From contig NZ_KQ034046.1 of assembly GCF_000970855.1 (NCBI RefSeq), forward strand, positions 967,755-1,031,754: a DNA stretch of 64,000 nt, given 5' to 3'. Numbering within the stretch: the stretch's first letter is position 1; every line of letters begins with the position of its first letter. The notes under the pieces were generated by a model. The model did no database searches. It was given only the letters and a program-made list of their open reading frames with translations, and was not told where the DNA came from. Shown here piece after piece: positions 1-8,886 of the stretch. Source of the DNA: Lactobacillus helsingborgensis. GTDB taxonomy: Bacteria; Bacillota; Bacilli; Lactobacillales; Lactobacillaceae. The translations under genes and the position numbers were made by a program.

Positions 1-225
1 AAATGATATAAGCAAAAAAGCTAAAATACCAAAGATTAATAACCATTCTGGAACGAAACCTGCACCATTATTTTCTGTGTTTCTTGTAATCTGCCAATTA
101 GCAACATTAAAATAGGAAAAAAAAGTAATTACTAAGGCTGCAATTAGCTGAAACAAAATTATAATGTAAAAATTTTTTGTTTTTGTTTTAAAAAAACTGT
201 TAAACAGTCGGTTGAATTCTGACAT
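1..225 (-). CDS. Permease-like membrane protein, 5' part only (cut by window edge)
   Basis: The open frame starts at an ATG at 225, preceded by GGAGCTC, and runs leftward off the window. About 74 residues are visible: a short basic start, MSEFNRLFNSFFK, then a hydrophobic segment near residues 22-40 and a second one beginning near residue 62. The start resembles those of the next two genes (short polar start with LF, then KxxN and a membrane helix), so it looks like a third paralogue of the same ABC-2-like permease family. The function is inferred from these neighbours only. Confidence 0.7.
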   Translation of the reverse strand, partial: MSEFNRLFNSFFKTKTKNFYIIILFQLIAALVITFFSYFNVANWQITRNTENNGAGFVPEWLLIFGILAFLLISF

Positions 226-298
226 TTTGAGCTCCTTATTATTTATTCGGCTTATAACTTATAAAATATCGTCTTTTCCATTTGATAAAACAAGCAAC

Positions 299-1138
299 TT
301 ACCTGCTTTTTTCGTCCGCTTCATAGAAATAGTCAAATAGAAAGATATTAACTCCCAGCAGGATCAAGTTAACTATCGAAATAATGATATTAGCATATAG
401 TAAGTTACTATCATAAGCTGGCTTAAAGTTTAATAAATTAAGAATATTACCCATAATCTGGTTTGCAAAAAACATTTCCATTCTAGCAAAAAGCATAGCT
501 ATTATAATCACGATGATTAAGTGAAAAAAGCTGACAAGTAAACGGCTAGAAAAAGAGGGTAAATAATCCATGATTGCCTTGCTGGCAAAATTTAAAAAAC
601 TGATCAGAAGAGATAGGAAAAAGCAACACAACATAACCAATATGATGATGTTAATAATAAAATGTACTGTGTTTACATCAAAAGCTGGATTAAGTTGTTT
701 AATCATTTTTTGCCAACTGCTTTTGAAGTTTTGATCAATCTGATAAGAAAAATAAAATAAAATTCCTGCAACAATTATGTCAAGTACAATAAAATAGATA
801 AATGTAACAAAAGAACTTAAACTGTTTGCCAGGTAAAATTTACTATCGCTGGTTGCTGCTAAACGCCACGTCTGATTGTGGCTAAGCCTTTCATTTTTTA
901 CAGCCATATATATGAAAAAGTAAATTATGCAAAAGAAGCTTAATATTAAAAAGCCCATTAGCCAGTCTGGCAGGAGTTCAGTGTAAAGATTTAAGAACTC
1001 ATAGAAACCACCTGTACCAATTAACAAGCCACAAACAGAAAATGCCAAGGCACCAATTACTTGCAGTATTAAAAGAGAATATGCATTCTTAGCTTTTTTT
1101 ACGAAAAATCTGCCAAACAAACTATTAAACGAGGTCAT
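299..1138 (-). CDS. ABC-2-like permease subunit, paralogue of the next gene
   Basis: A 279-residue integral membrane protein with about six hydrophobic helices. It shares with the 273-residue neighbour the block NERL-x3-QTWRL near residue 83, followed by KFY and N-x-SSF, so the two are paralogues. The start follows an AGGGAG ribosome site. It probably forms the membrane part of an exporter driven by the ATPase at 2034-2738, in the style of the YtrA-regulated ABC systems of Firmicutes (known for cell-envelope stress and peptide antibiotics). The substrate cannot be told from sequence. Strand and spacing suggest one operon with 1213-3101. Confidence 0.75.
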   Translation of the reverse strand: MTSFNSLFGRFFVKKAKNAYSLLILQVIGALAFSVCGLLIGTGGFYEFLNLYTELLPDWLMGFLILSFFCIIYFFIYMAVKNERLSHNQTWRLAATSDSKFYLANSLSSFVTFIYFIVLDIIVAGILFYFSYQIDQNFKSSWQKMIKQLNPAFDVNTVHFIINIIILVMLCCFFLSLLISFLNFASKAIMDYLPSFSSRLLVSFFHLIIVIIIAMLFARMEMFFANQIMGNILNLLNFKPAYDSNLLYANIIISIVNLILLGVNIFLFDYFYEADEKSR

Positions 1139-1212
1139 GTTTTTCTCCCTAATTAAAAATATAAAACTGTCTAGCAGTTGATAAATTAACTAATTCTAGC
1201 TCCCACTCTGTA

Positions 1213-2034
1213 TTACTTTTTTTCCGGCTCAAAGAAGTGATTAATTAAAAAAAGGTTAAGCGCTAAAATTACTAAATCGATGACAAACAGTACTATCATT
1301 AAGTTTTCTAATTCAACCAAACTGTTAAGAGATGTAACTTTCAGATTGACCAAATTGAAATTTCCAGTGAAAAAATCATAAAAAGAAAATACGCTGTTTA
1401 TTTTCCAAATGAATCCGATAATAACAATAATTATTAACAAGCGTACTAAAAATAAAATAGTACGATTTGATCCTTGTGGTAGAAAATCTGAAATTGCGAT
1501 ACTAGAAAAATTTAAAAAACTGGCTATTAAAAACATAAAGAAGCAACTTAAAATTGCAACAATGATTACGTAAAAGAATTCCAAACTGGGATGGATATTT
1601 ATTCCTAAATTTTGTCGAAATTTGCTATTAAATAAAACACATATTAGTAAGAGAATAAAAACAATTATTACATTCACTAAGACAAAATAAATTAGTGAAA
1701 TAAAAGAACTGAATATATTTTCAATGTAAAACTTGCCATCTGTGATAGGAATTAAGCGCCAAGTCTGGTCTCTATTCAATCGCTCGTTTTGGGAAATGGT
1801 TAATAAAAACAAGATTAAACCAAATACGAAGAATAATGAGCCAAAACATGCGAGTATCTCCGTTAAAAAGCCTGCTGGATTAGTCAGTCTAGTATGAATC
1901 ATTCCTAAATTTATACTAAAATTGGTAAAAAAGGCAAGTGCTATTGCCGAAACGAATTGAATAGTAACAATTATATTGACTCTTTGAATTTTGCGCTTCA
2001 ATAACTCTTTAAATAAATGAGTTGCCGGGGTCAT
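1213..2034 (-). CDS. ABC-2-like permease subunit
   Basis: A 273-residue membrane protein with about six hydrophobic segments, paralogous to 299-1138 through the NERL-x3-QTWRL region near residue 83. Its start codon overlaps the stop of the ATPase gene by one base, which indicates translational coupling. A GGAGGAAG ribosome site lies within the end of the ATPase gene. It probably dimerises with a paralogue or with itself to make the transmembrane part of an exporter. No catalytic motif is visible, and the substrate is unknown. Confidence 0.75.
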   Translation of the reverse strand: MTPATHLFKELLKRKIQRVNIIVTIQFVSAIALAFFTNFSINLGMIHTRLTNPAGFLTEILACFGSLFFVFGLILFLLTISQNERLNRDQTWRLIPITDGKFYIENIFSSFISLIYFVLVNVIIVFILLLICVLFNSKFRQNLGINIHPSLEFFYVIIVAILSCFFMFLIASFLNFSSIAISDFLPQGSNRTILFLVRLLIIIVIIGFIWKINSVFSFYDFFTGNFNLVNLKVTSLNSLVELENLMIVLFVIDLVILALNLFLINHFFEPEKK

Positions 2035-2738
2035 TATTCTTCCTCCGCTTCATATAAGCCTTCATAGTAATCTTCAACGCTCTTATGATGTTCACGGATC
2101 TCCTCAGTTGATTTGTGTGTGTAAATGGTTTTGTCTTTAATAATGACGATTTCATCTAGCATACTAGCTATCTCATTGACAAAGTGATCAGAAACCAAAA
2201 TAGTAGAATTTTCTGGCTTCCACAAAATAATTGAGTTAATAATTTTCTTACGTGACATGGCGTCAATCCCAGAAAAAGGCTCATCTAATAAATAAAGATC
2301 TACTTTGCGCGAGAAAGCAAGTGCAATGATTAATTTTTCCCTCATTCCCTTGGATAGTTCCGACAAGCGCATTTCAGAATCTAGCTTCATAAATTGACGT
2401 AATTGCTCAAATTGTTTTTCATCAAAATCCTGGTAAATAACTTCATAAAAACTACTGATGTCTTTGATTTTAGTTGAGTTGCCAAAACCTGTTAGACCAT
2501 CAGTAAACGAAAGTCTAGCTTTCCTTTGGGCTACTTTGCTTTCACCAGAAATAGTCACTGTTCCGCGGTAATTTTTAGCCATACCGCTGATAATGCGCAT
2601 TAAAGTTGTCTTCCCAGCACCATTCTCACCTAGAAGGGCTACAATTTTTCCTGGTTGTAAATTTAAATTGATATTATCCAAAATTGTTTTTAAATTTTTC
2701 TTGTAAGTTAGATCTCTTATTTCCAATAGATTTTCCAT
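2034..2738 (-). CDS. ABC transporter ATP-binding protein
   Basis: A 234-residue nucleotide-binding domain. The Walker A motif GENGAGKT is at residues 37-44, followed by a variant signature LSKGM and the Walker B motif LYLLDEPFSGID. The LSKGM signature in place of LSGGQ, and the length, are typical of exporter ATPases paired with ABC-2 permeases. It would hydrolyse ATP on the cytoplasmic face for the permeases encoded just downstream. It sits 9 bases after the GntR-family gene, an arrangement common to YtrA-type regulator operons. Confidence 0.9.
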   Translation of the reverse strand: MENLLEIRDLTYKKNLKTILDNINLNLQPGKIVALLGENGAGKTTLMRIISGMAKNYRGTVTISGESKVAQRKARLSFTDGLTGFGNSTKIKDISSFYEVIYQDFDEKQFEQLRQFMKLDSEMRLSELSKGMREKLIIALAFSRKVDLYLLDEPFSGIDAMSRKKIINSIILWKPENSTILVSDHFVNEIASMLDEIVIIKDKTIYTHKSTEEIREHHKSVEDYYEGLYEAEEE

Positions 2739-2747
2739 TTTTAACTC

Positions 2748-3101
2748 CTACTTTAAGTGTTCAGTTAAAATTAAATTAAGCTGTATCGTTGAAACCCCTA
2801 GGGCTTTCATATTATGCACAAATTTACTTTGTTCAGATTTGATAATGTCTTTTTTAATTTTTTCCAGTAATTTTTTATCATTAGTCACAAAATTACCCTC
2901 TCCTCTTTTAGTAATTAAAAGCCCTGATCTAGTCATGTGTTTGAGCGCCTTTTGAATAGTGTTCACGTTGACCATTAGGTGAGCTGCTAAATTACGGACA
3001 GAGGGAATTTTCTGACTGGGTTTAAGTTTTCCGGTAATTATTTGGCGACATAAATCTTCTTGGATTTGAACATATATCGGCCTATCATCTTTAAACTTCA
3101 T
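2748..3101 (-). CDS. GntR-family regulator, YtrA subfamily
   Basis: A 117-residue protein with an N-terminal winged helix-turn-helix (about residues 10-75, with RPIYVQIQEDL and IPSVRNLAAHLMVNVNTIQKAL). The C-terminal tail is short (about 40 residues), without a large effector domain, which marks the YtrA subfamily. It is the first gene of the ABC operon and probably represses it. An inverted repeat in its promoter region (3117-3134) is a candidate autoregulatory site. The inducing signal is unknown. Confidence 0.88.
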   Translation of the reverse strand: MKFKDDRPIYVQIQEDLCRQIITGKLKPSQKIPSVRNLAAHLMVNVNTIQKALKHMTRSGLLITKRGEGNFVTNDKKLLEKIKKDIIKSEQSKFVHNMKALGVSTIQLNLILTEHLK

Positions 3102-3589
3102 ATTTTCCCTCTAACTGTATTACATATATAATACACTATAATATTACAATAAAATTAAAGTTTATGCAATTAATAGTTTAAAATCTTTTTCTGCGAAAAA
3201 TTAAATAGTCAGCATAAGTACTAACTTTATTCAGTTGTAAGATAATAATATTTTTTATTTTCACTCACCTTTCCCCAAAAATTTTTATTAGTGATATACT
3301 TTGATAATACACTAGTATAATAAAATAAATAAATGATAATGGCAAGTGCATCTTTACAAAAAATCTTAGAATTATTTAAGTGTTCCACAATACGTCCAAA
3401 AAATCTTAAAAAAGCAAAAAAAGCGGATAAAACCATTTTTGACAATGATTTATACGCTTTTTCTTGTCTTTGTATTAGTTGTGCATAATTTTACTAACTT
3501 TTTGATAGCTTAATTAACTTTATTACAGCAACTTTTAGCCCTTTATTTATTTTTAATTATGTGAGTTATAAATAGTCAGTTTTGTTTCA
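3102..3589. other. AT-rich intergenic region without a convincing gene
   Basis: This 488-base stretch lies between the GntR gene and the end of pepT. It contains the operator palindrome at its left end. The 11-base string ATAATACACTA occurs at 3128-3138 and again at 3304-3314. A 72-codon minus-strand frame (3227-3445) has no recognisable domain and no clear ribosome site, so I do not call it a gene. A decayed duplication of the promoter region is possible. Confidence 0.5.
3117..3134. promoter_or_regulatory. Inverted repeat, candidate operator of the GntR/YtrA regulator
   Basis: The arms are GTATTA and TAATAC, a perfect 6-base inverted repeat around a 6-base AT-rich centre. It lies 16 bases upstream of the regulator start codon. 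YtrA-type regulators are known to bind short palindromes in their own promoters. The assignment to this protein is inference from position. Confidence 0.5.
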
Positions 3590-4831
3590 CTACTTGTTAT
3601 CAGCAGCATTCATTTGCACCATTTTTATCATGACATCTACAGCTTTTGCCATGGATTCCAGTACTGTGTACTCGAAGCGTCCGTGCATGTTTTCTTGACC
3701 AGAGAACAGATCCGGACAAGGTAAACCTCTATAAGTCAGAAGTGAACCATCTGTCCCTCCCCTTACGGGGTCTTCATTGATGGTTAAGCCTTCAGCTTGA
3801 TATGCTTTTCTCGCTAAATTAACAATTTCCATGTGATCTTTAAGAATATCAGCCATATTGTAATATTGATCTCTCATGTTAAGCTTAATTCTTTCTGTGC
3901 CGAAATCCTTATTCATTTGATTGACAATAGCTCTGACTTTATTTTTACGATCTTCAAGACCATCTCTTTCAAAGTCACGCACGATGTATTCCATTTGTGC
4001 GTTGTCTACTGTACCAGTAAAGTTGGTCAGATGATAAAAGCCTTCTCTTCCAGCCGTCTTTTCAGGAACTTCGTTTTGCGGAAGTTGATTTTGGAAGTTA
4101 ATACCAACCTGGATAGCATTGATCATCTGATCTTTAGCCACTGAAGGATGCACATTTACTCCTTGAATATCAAGCGTGAAAGTAGCAGCAGAAAAAGTGC
4201 CCCAATCTAACTTACCTGGAGCCCCGCCATCGACTGTGAAAGCAAAATCAGCACCAAATTCTTCGATATCAAAATGCTGAGCACCCATACCGATTTCTTC
4301 ATCAGGAGTAAAACCAAACCGAATCTTGCCGTGTTTGATTTCTGGGTGGTTTAACAAATATTCTGCTACAGTAACTAATTCTGCTACTCCACATTTGTCA
4401 TCCCCGCCCAGCAAAGTGTCACCAGATGCTGTAATGATAGTCTGTCCCGCATATTTCTTTAAGTTGGGAAACTCGGCCGGATCCAAATAAAAATTAGAGT
4501 CGCCTAATTGAATTTTAGATTTGCCGTCATAATTTTCATGAACTTGCGGCTTAACATTTTCGGCATTAAAGTCTGCGGTATCACAGTGTGCTAAAAGTCC
4601 CATTACAGGAACATCATAATCTACATTAGCTGGAATTTCGGCAATAACACAGCCTGATTTCTGATTATAATGCACATCAGATAAGCCTAATTTTTCTAGG
4701 TCAGGTAGAATTACTTCTTTTTGAAAGACTTCTTGGCGTTCAGTTGAAGGGAAACGATCTGAATGTTCATCTGAGCGTGAATTGACTTTGACATATTTTA
4801 AAAATCTGGGCAATAAATTTGGATATTCCAT
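3590..4831 (-). CDS. pepT: Tripeptide aminopeptidase (peptidase T)
   Basis: A 413-residue M20-family dizinc peptidase that removes the N-terminal residue from tripeptides in the cytoplasm, part of the peptide-use system of lactic acid bacteria. Metal-site motifs are visible: LLAHCDTAD near residue 80, GGDDKCG near 140 and the glutamate pair PDEEIGMG near 175, with RGGTDGS near 357. The length fits the family (about 410). It is followed after 13 bases by the Nif3-like gene, to its left in transcription. Confidence 0.96.
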   Translation of the reverse strand: MEYPNLLPRFLKYVKVNSRSDEHSDRFPSTERQEVFQKEVILPDLEKLGLSDVHYNQKSGCVIAEIPANVDYDVPVMGLLAHCDTADFNAENVKPQVHENYDGKSKIQLGDSNFYLDPAEFPNLKKYAGQTIITASGDTLLGGDDKCGVAELVTVAEYLLNHPEIKHGKIRFGFTPDEEIGMGAQHFDIEEFGADFAFTVDGGAPGKLDWGTFSAATFTLDIQGVNVHPSVAKDQMINAIQVGINFQNQLPQNEVPEKTAGREGFYHLTNFTGTVDNAQMEYIVRDFERDGLEDRKNKVRAIVNQMNKDFGTERIKLNMRDQYYNMADILKDHMEIVNLARKAYQAEGLTINEDPVRGGTDGSLLTYRGLPCPDLFSGQENMHGRFEYTVLESMAKAVDVMIKMVQMNAADNK

Positions 4832-4844
4832 TTTTTCTCCTTAC

Positions 4845-5642
4845 CTAAAATAAATCTTGAAATGGATTGGTTGAAACTTTTGATTCTGCGACTTGGACAT
4901 CCCATGAATTTTCTTCATTCCACCGCACTAATTTCTGGTAAATTTTTTCTTTAAAAATCTTTTCAGTATAGTGTCCCGGATCAACGACTGTTAAACCCGC
5001 TGAAATCATATCATGGCCTGTATGGTAATAAACATCGCCAGTAATAAAAGCATCAATTTTTTCTGCTACAGCTTCAGGCCAGTATTTACCGCCATCGCCG
5101 CAAATAAAACAAACAGATGAAATAGTTTGCTTATTATCAGCAGTAATTAATCTTACCATTTTTACCTGCATCTTGTCTTTAACATAATAGGCAAAGTCTT
5201 GAGCAGACAATGGTTGCGGCAATCTGCCTTTGCGTCCAATTGCAATGCCATCTTCATCAGGACAAAAAGGTTCAATGTCTTTTAAGCCTAATTCTTCCGC
5301 CTGCCAATCACTAGAGCCATCATCTGCTTTATCTGAGTTAGTGTGGATAGAATAGACTGTTATTCCATGAGCAATAATTTTGCCATACATGGCATATTGC
5401 GGATTTGCAAAATTCAGATTTGGCGCCGGTCGGAACATTAGCGGATGATGACTGATAATTAAATCAACTCCATTTTGCACTGCTTCGTCTACTACTTGAG
5501 GTCTAACATCTAATGTTGTCAATATTTTAGTGACATTCTGCTCAAGAGAACCTATTTGAATACCAACTGGATCACCCTTGCTGGCAATTTCTTCAGGAAA
5601 ATGCTTTTTTAAAACGGCTACTACATCTTTAACTTTAGTCAT
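4845..5642 (-). CDS. Nif3-like dinuclear metal-centre protein
   Basis: A 265-residue member of the Nif3/YqfO/DUF34 family, which forms toroidal hexamers with two metal ions per subunit. The metal-ligand regions are visible as SHHPLMF near residue 64 and HTNSDKA near residue 100, with GDVYYHTGHD and DPGHYTE in the C-terminal half. It lacks the long CutA1-like insert found in some Bacillus members. Its stop lies downstream of trmK, overlapping it by 8 bases, the usual Firmicute arrangement. The biochemical role of this family remains uncertain. Confidence 0.9.
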   Translation of the reverse strand: MTKVKDVVAVLKKHFPEEIASKGDPVGIQIGSLEQNVTKILTTLDVRPQVVDEAVQNGVDLIISHHPLMFRPAPNLNFANPQYAMYGKIIAHGITVYSIHTNSDKADDGSSDWQAEELGLKDIEPFCPDEDGIAIGRKGRLPQPLSAQDFAYYVKDKMQVKMVRLITADNKQTISSVCFICGDGGKYWPEAVAEKIDAFITGDVYYHTGHDMISAGLTVVDPGHYTEKIFKEKIYQKLVRWNEENSWDVQVAESKVSTNPFQDLF

Positions 5643-6318
5643 TTAACTCCCCTTCAATCATTTTTATTTCATCTTCAATTTGCCTGATATGTGTCCTATC
5701 TTTTTCTTGGGCTTTATTTAAATTAGACAGCAGCCTTTGATGATAGGCTAATTGATCCTGCCATTTTTGATAAAAAACCTGATTTTTTTCTTTTAAAATT
5801 TCTGGGCCAAAAAATATTTGCCGATCAGTTAACCTGATAGTACTTTCTACCTCTTGTGCCTTGATCAGCTCATATATATGCCCGGCTTCAGCTATAATTT
5901 TTTCATCAATAATTTGATACTTATGTGTTGAAAGCCATTCACGCACACCAGGTTCGCCTACATTAGGTTCCAAAATTAAAGTCGCAAAATGAAAATTTTC
6001 TGACCAAGCTTTATCTAAAATATTGGTCATTAATTTACCACCCATACCAGCAATTATCACTGTATCAATTCTGTCTTGGGCGCTAACTGTTTCAAGACCG
6101 GATCCCAGACGGGTTTCAATTTTGTCTTTTAAGCCGGCCGCAACGATATCTTTTTCCGCATTTTGTAAGGGACCGGCTGCTACGTCACTTGCAATAGCAT
6201 AATCAACTTTACCCTCTTTTACTAATTGGATTGGTAAATAAGCGTGATCTGTTCCGATGTCAGCAATACGGGCTCCTTGATCAACCATTTGCGCTAAAGT
6301 ATTTAATCGTAAGTTCAT
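5635..6318 (-). CDS. trmK: tRNA (adenine-22-N1)-methyltransferase
   Basis: A SAM-dependent methyltransferase of about 228 residues that methylates A22 of tRNA. Motif I is ADIGTDHAYLP, and a catalytic-region loop IIAGMGGKL follows. The frame stays open to 6354, but the AGTAGG ribosome site is 6 bases from the ATG at 6318 and would abut an ATG at 6324, so 6318 is chosen. The C-terminal part (residues about 150-228) is a helical, probably coiled-coil extension typical of TrmK. The gene overlaps the following Nif3-like gene by 8 bases, a conserved pairing in Firmicutes. Confidence 0.93.
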   Translation of the reverse strand: MNLRLNTLAQMVDQGARIADIGTDHAYLPIQLVKEGKVDYAIASDVAAGPLQNAEKDIVAAGLKDKIETRLGSGLETVSAQDRIDTVIIAGMGGKLMTNILDKAWSENFHFATLILEPNVGEPGVREWLSTHKYQIIDEKIIAEAGHIYELIKAQEVESTIRLTDRQIFFGPEILKEKNQVFYQKWQDQLAYHQRLLSNLNKAQEKDRTHIRQIEDEIKMIEGELND

Positions 6319-6389
6319 CTTCATCCTACTTTCTTTATAATAGAATTTTAGCATAATGCTTTTTATAAGATAAAAATAAAATAACGAAT

Positions 6390-6974
6390 TTAGTTACTCT
6401 TATTATTAGTTTCTAAATCAATCTGGCGGTCAAACATGCTTACCTCGTCTTTAGCTATGTGATGAGCAACTTCAATCACTGTTCCGGGAAATTCTTTTAA
6501 GAAAGCGGCGTGGATTTTTTGAGACAATTTTGTGTCCAATGAGGAAGTAGCTTCGTCTGCTAACAAAATTTGTCTTCGCTTAAGCAGCGCGCGGGCAATT
6601 TCTATGCGCTGATTTTGCCCTCCTGACAAATTTTTACCTCCAAGACCAACTTGATACCGATACCTTTTTTTCTGACCAGTTCTTCTAGGCCAGCTTTAGA
6701 AACCGCCTTATTCAGCTCTTGTTGGGTAACCTTTTGCCCTAAAGTAATATTGTATTCAATCGTATCATTTAATATAAACGGTTGTTGATTGATTAAAGCA
6801 AAGAGTTCATGTAATAGCGAATATAGTTAATCCGGGCAAGTTTCCCGTAGGCTTTTGAGCAAAGGAGATGAATACTTTTAAAAGATAAGCTAAAAATACT
6901 GATTGAAATGAATAAAGAATTGAAATAAATAGAAAAAGAAAAAGTTTCCATTTCTTTGCATATTTGAGAGCCAT
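6390..6974 (-). pseudogene. Remnant of an ABC transporter permease/ATPase gene
   Basis: An ATG at 6974 behind a good GGAGGA site opens a frame reading MALKYAKKWKLFLFLF, the start of a membrane domain. It stops after about 55 codons. The next recognisable piece (about 6800-6640) encodes the Q-loop part of a nucleotide-binding domain, LINQQPFILNDTIEYN. A shift of frame near 6635 then leads into [16 protein letters not shown], Walker [12 protein letters not shown] and a C-terminus ending at 6390. Most of the membrane domain and Walker A are gone, so the gene is dead. Its C-terminal [10 protein letters not shown] resembles PGTVIDIEHN in the intact transporter at 20092-21699, which suggests a lost paralogue. 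Confidence 0.85.
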
Positions 6975-7154
6975 GTTATCCTCCTAAAACTTAAAATAGT
7001 ATTACAAGTATAATGAAACAAATTAATAAAAGCCACAAAATTTCTGATCTAATTTAAATTTGCTGGCAAAAAAGTGAGAAAAATTTTCTTTTTCTTTCTA
7101 AATCGCTATTTTATAATTGATAATAAGATTTAAAAGAAAGAGATTTTTTACTTA

Positions 7155-7595
7155 ATGGATAGAACTGAACCAGTTACTTTAACGAATATGTGTATGATTA
7201 AAAAAAACAATAATATCTTAGTTTTGGATCGCAATGACCCCTATTGGCCAGGACTTACTTTTCCAGGAGGCCATGTTGAAGATCATGAATCTTTTCATGA
7301 CTCAGTGGTGCGAGAAGTTAAGGAAGAAACAAATTTAGATATTAAGAACCCGCGTCTATGTGGTATTAAGCAATTCTATGATGAAAACGATCACCGTTAT
7401 CTCGTTCTTTTTTACATAGCGACTGAATTTACCGGTACAGTCAAAGCCTCAAGGGAAGGCGAATTGACGTGGATGACTGAAGAAGAACTTTTGCAACATA
7501 GGTTAGCTTATAATTTTGACCGCGACTTACTCGTGTATTTTAATGAAGAAATTGGTGAACATATATTAGACGGTCAGCGGGATGAATTATTCTAA
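7155..7595 (+). CDS. Nudix hydrolase (MutT-like)
   Basis: A 146-residue Nudix protein. The Nudix box spans about residues 38-62 with the pattern G-x5-E-x7-REV-x-EE, which binds Mg2+ for cleavage of a nucleoside diphosphate derivative. The sequence around it (TFPGGHVEDHE) is like 8-oxo-dGTP diphosphatases of Firmicutes, but Nudix substrate cannot be fixed by sequence alone. It is followed after 12 bases by the CPBP protease gene and probably shares its transcript. Confidence 0.88.
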   Translation: MDRTEPVTLTNMCMIKKNNNILVLDRNDPYWPGLTFPGGHVEDHESFHDSVVREVKEETNLDIKNPRLCGIKQFYDENDHRYLVLFYIATEFTGTVKASREGELTWMTEEELLQHRLAYNFDRDLLVYFNEEIGEHILDGQRDELF

Positions 7596-7607
7596 GGAGA
7601 ATTTGAA

Positions 7608-8840
7608 ATGCTTTCTGAACAAGCAATTAAGCGTTGGCATCTAGGACAAATAATAGTCCAAGAAATTCTGATCATTATGGCGCTTGTGCTATTTTTTAAA
7701 ATCAAACCCCTGGCCAAAAGTAAAATTGGGGCAATGGTAGTTCTGCCAGTTTTGTTTATACTAATACTTTTACAACTAACACTCCTACACGAAAAACATC
7801 CTGTACGAAAATTAGTCCAATTTAATCATTATTTTCAAGCTGCTAACATCCAAATATGTTTTTTAGTACTTCTCACAATCGGAGCAAGTTTTATCAAAGT
7901 TTTAAATACTAAGAACCTTATCTGGTTATTAATTCCACTTACTTTGTACGAACTAGTTATGCTAGTTCCTATGGCAGAACTGGCCTGGGGAAAGATAAGT
8001 AGTGTGATTGGGCAAATCATAACTTTATTATTATTCTCAAGTCTGATAGTTGCTATTTTAGAAATGTTGACTATGTATAGCTACCCTTCTTGGCTACAAA
8101 TGCTTAATAAAACTGAAATTACCGGGGCAATTTGCTTTGTCATCACTTCAGTAGTCGCCATGAATAAATGGGGCTATCAAACTCCCGGCCTGAGATTGAG
8201 TTCAAAAGCTAAATATGCAGTTCTGGGTTTTATCGCTTTATTTATTATTATTGACTGCTTGTTTAATGCTTTTAATGTGGCAGATAACTGGGGACAACTG
8301 CTCACGAGCTGGGATTTTCAGATTACTACAAAGCATATAATAAAGTTCATTTGCGAAGGCATAGCAGCTGGTATAGCTGAAGAATGGTTGATGCGTTTTT
8401 GTGTTTTAAATATCTTGCTTAAAACTTTTAAAAATGCGCAACATCAAATCTTATGGTCGGTTGTATTAGACGGTATAATCTTTGGAGCACTTCATATTGT
8501 TAACCTGATAGAGCAGCCAATACCGGCCACAATTTTACAAATGATTAATGCAAGTGTAGCTGGTATTACTTTTGCAGCAATTTATCTTTATACTGGGTCT
8601 TTTTTCATAAATATGGGCTATCATGCAGTTTTTGATATTCTAGCTTTCCTAGCTTCCGGTACCATGACCATGACTAATCCCACTGTTTTTGAATGGCAGT
8701 ATTTGATCTTAACAACCCTAGCTTATCTGGCTTTTTCATTTTTCTTATTGTCAGGTAAACGCAAAAATGTTGTTGAATACAACATGGAGCAATGGGGATT
8801 AGCTGATAATTATGGAGTTTACGGCTTAAACTTTAAATAA
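7608..8840 (+). CDS. CPBP-family intramembrane metalloprotease
   Basis: A 410-residue polytopic membrane protein with about ten hydrophobic helices. The C-terminal half has the three motifs of the CPBP (CAAX protease / bacteriocin-processing) family: EEWLMR near residue 257, FGALH near 291 and HAVFD near 339, which supply the glutamate and histidine metal ligands. In lactobacilli such proteins are linked to bacteriocin self-immunity or to prenyl-protein-like proteolysis, but no bacteriocin gene is nearby. The N-terminal 200 residues are an additional membrane region of unknown role. Confidence 0.85.
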   Translation: MLSEQAIKRWHLGQIIVQEILIIMALVLFFKIKPLAKSKIGAMVVLPVLFILILLQLTLLHEKHPVRKLVQFNHYFQAANIQICFLVLLTIGASFIKVLNTKNLIWLLIPLTLYELVMLVPMAELAWGKISSVIGQIITLLLFSSLIVAILEMLTMYSYPSWLQMLNKTEITGAICFVITSVVAMNKWGYQTPGLRLSSKAKYAVLGFIALFIIIDCLFNAFNVADNWGQLLTSWDFQITTKHIIKFICEGIAAGIAEEWLMRFCVLNILLKTFKNAQHQILWSVVLDGIIFGALHIVNLIEQPIPATILQMINASVAGITFAAIYLYTGSFFINMGYHAVFDILAFLASGTMTMTNPTVFEWQYLILTTLAYLAFSFFLLSGKRKNVVEYNMEQWGLADNYGVYGLNFK

Positions 8841-8843
8841 TAA

Positions 8844-8880
8844 AAAAGACAAGATTTTTTGAAATCTTGTCTTTTTGTTT
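8844..8880. terminator. Bidirectional terminator between CPBP gene and rpoD
   Basis: The hairpin arms AAGACAAGATTT and AAATCTTGTCTT are flanked by A and T runs on both sides, so it can terminate the converging plus-strand CPBP transcript and minus-strand rpoD transcript. Confidence 0.9.
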
Positions 8881-8886
8881 AGCTAT

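Noticed and set aside
3227-3445. A 72-codon minus-strand frame in the gap before pepT
   Set aside because: No recognisable domain, no good ribosome site, and very AT-rich composition with low-complexity ending. Probably chance.
6390-6629. A small intact ATPase gene
   Set aside because: It lacks Walker A and continues upstream as frameshifted transporter sequence, so it is a fragment.
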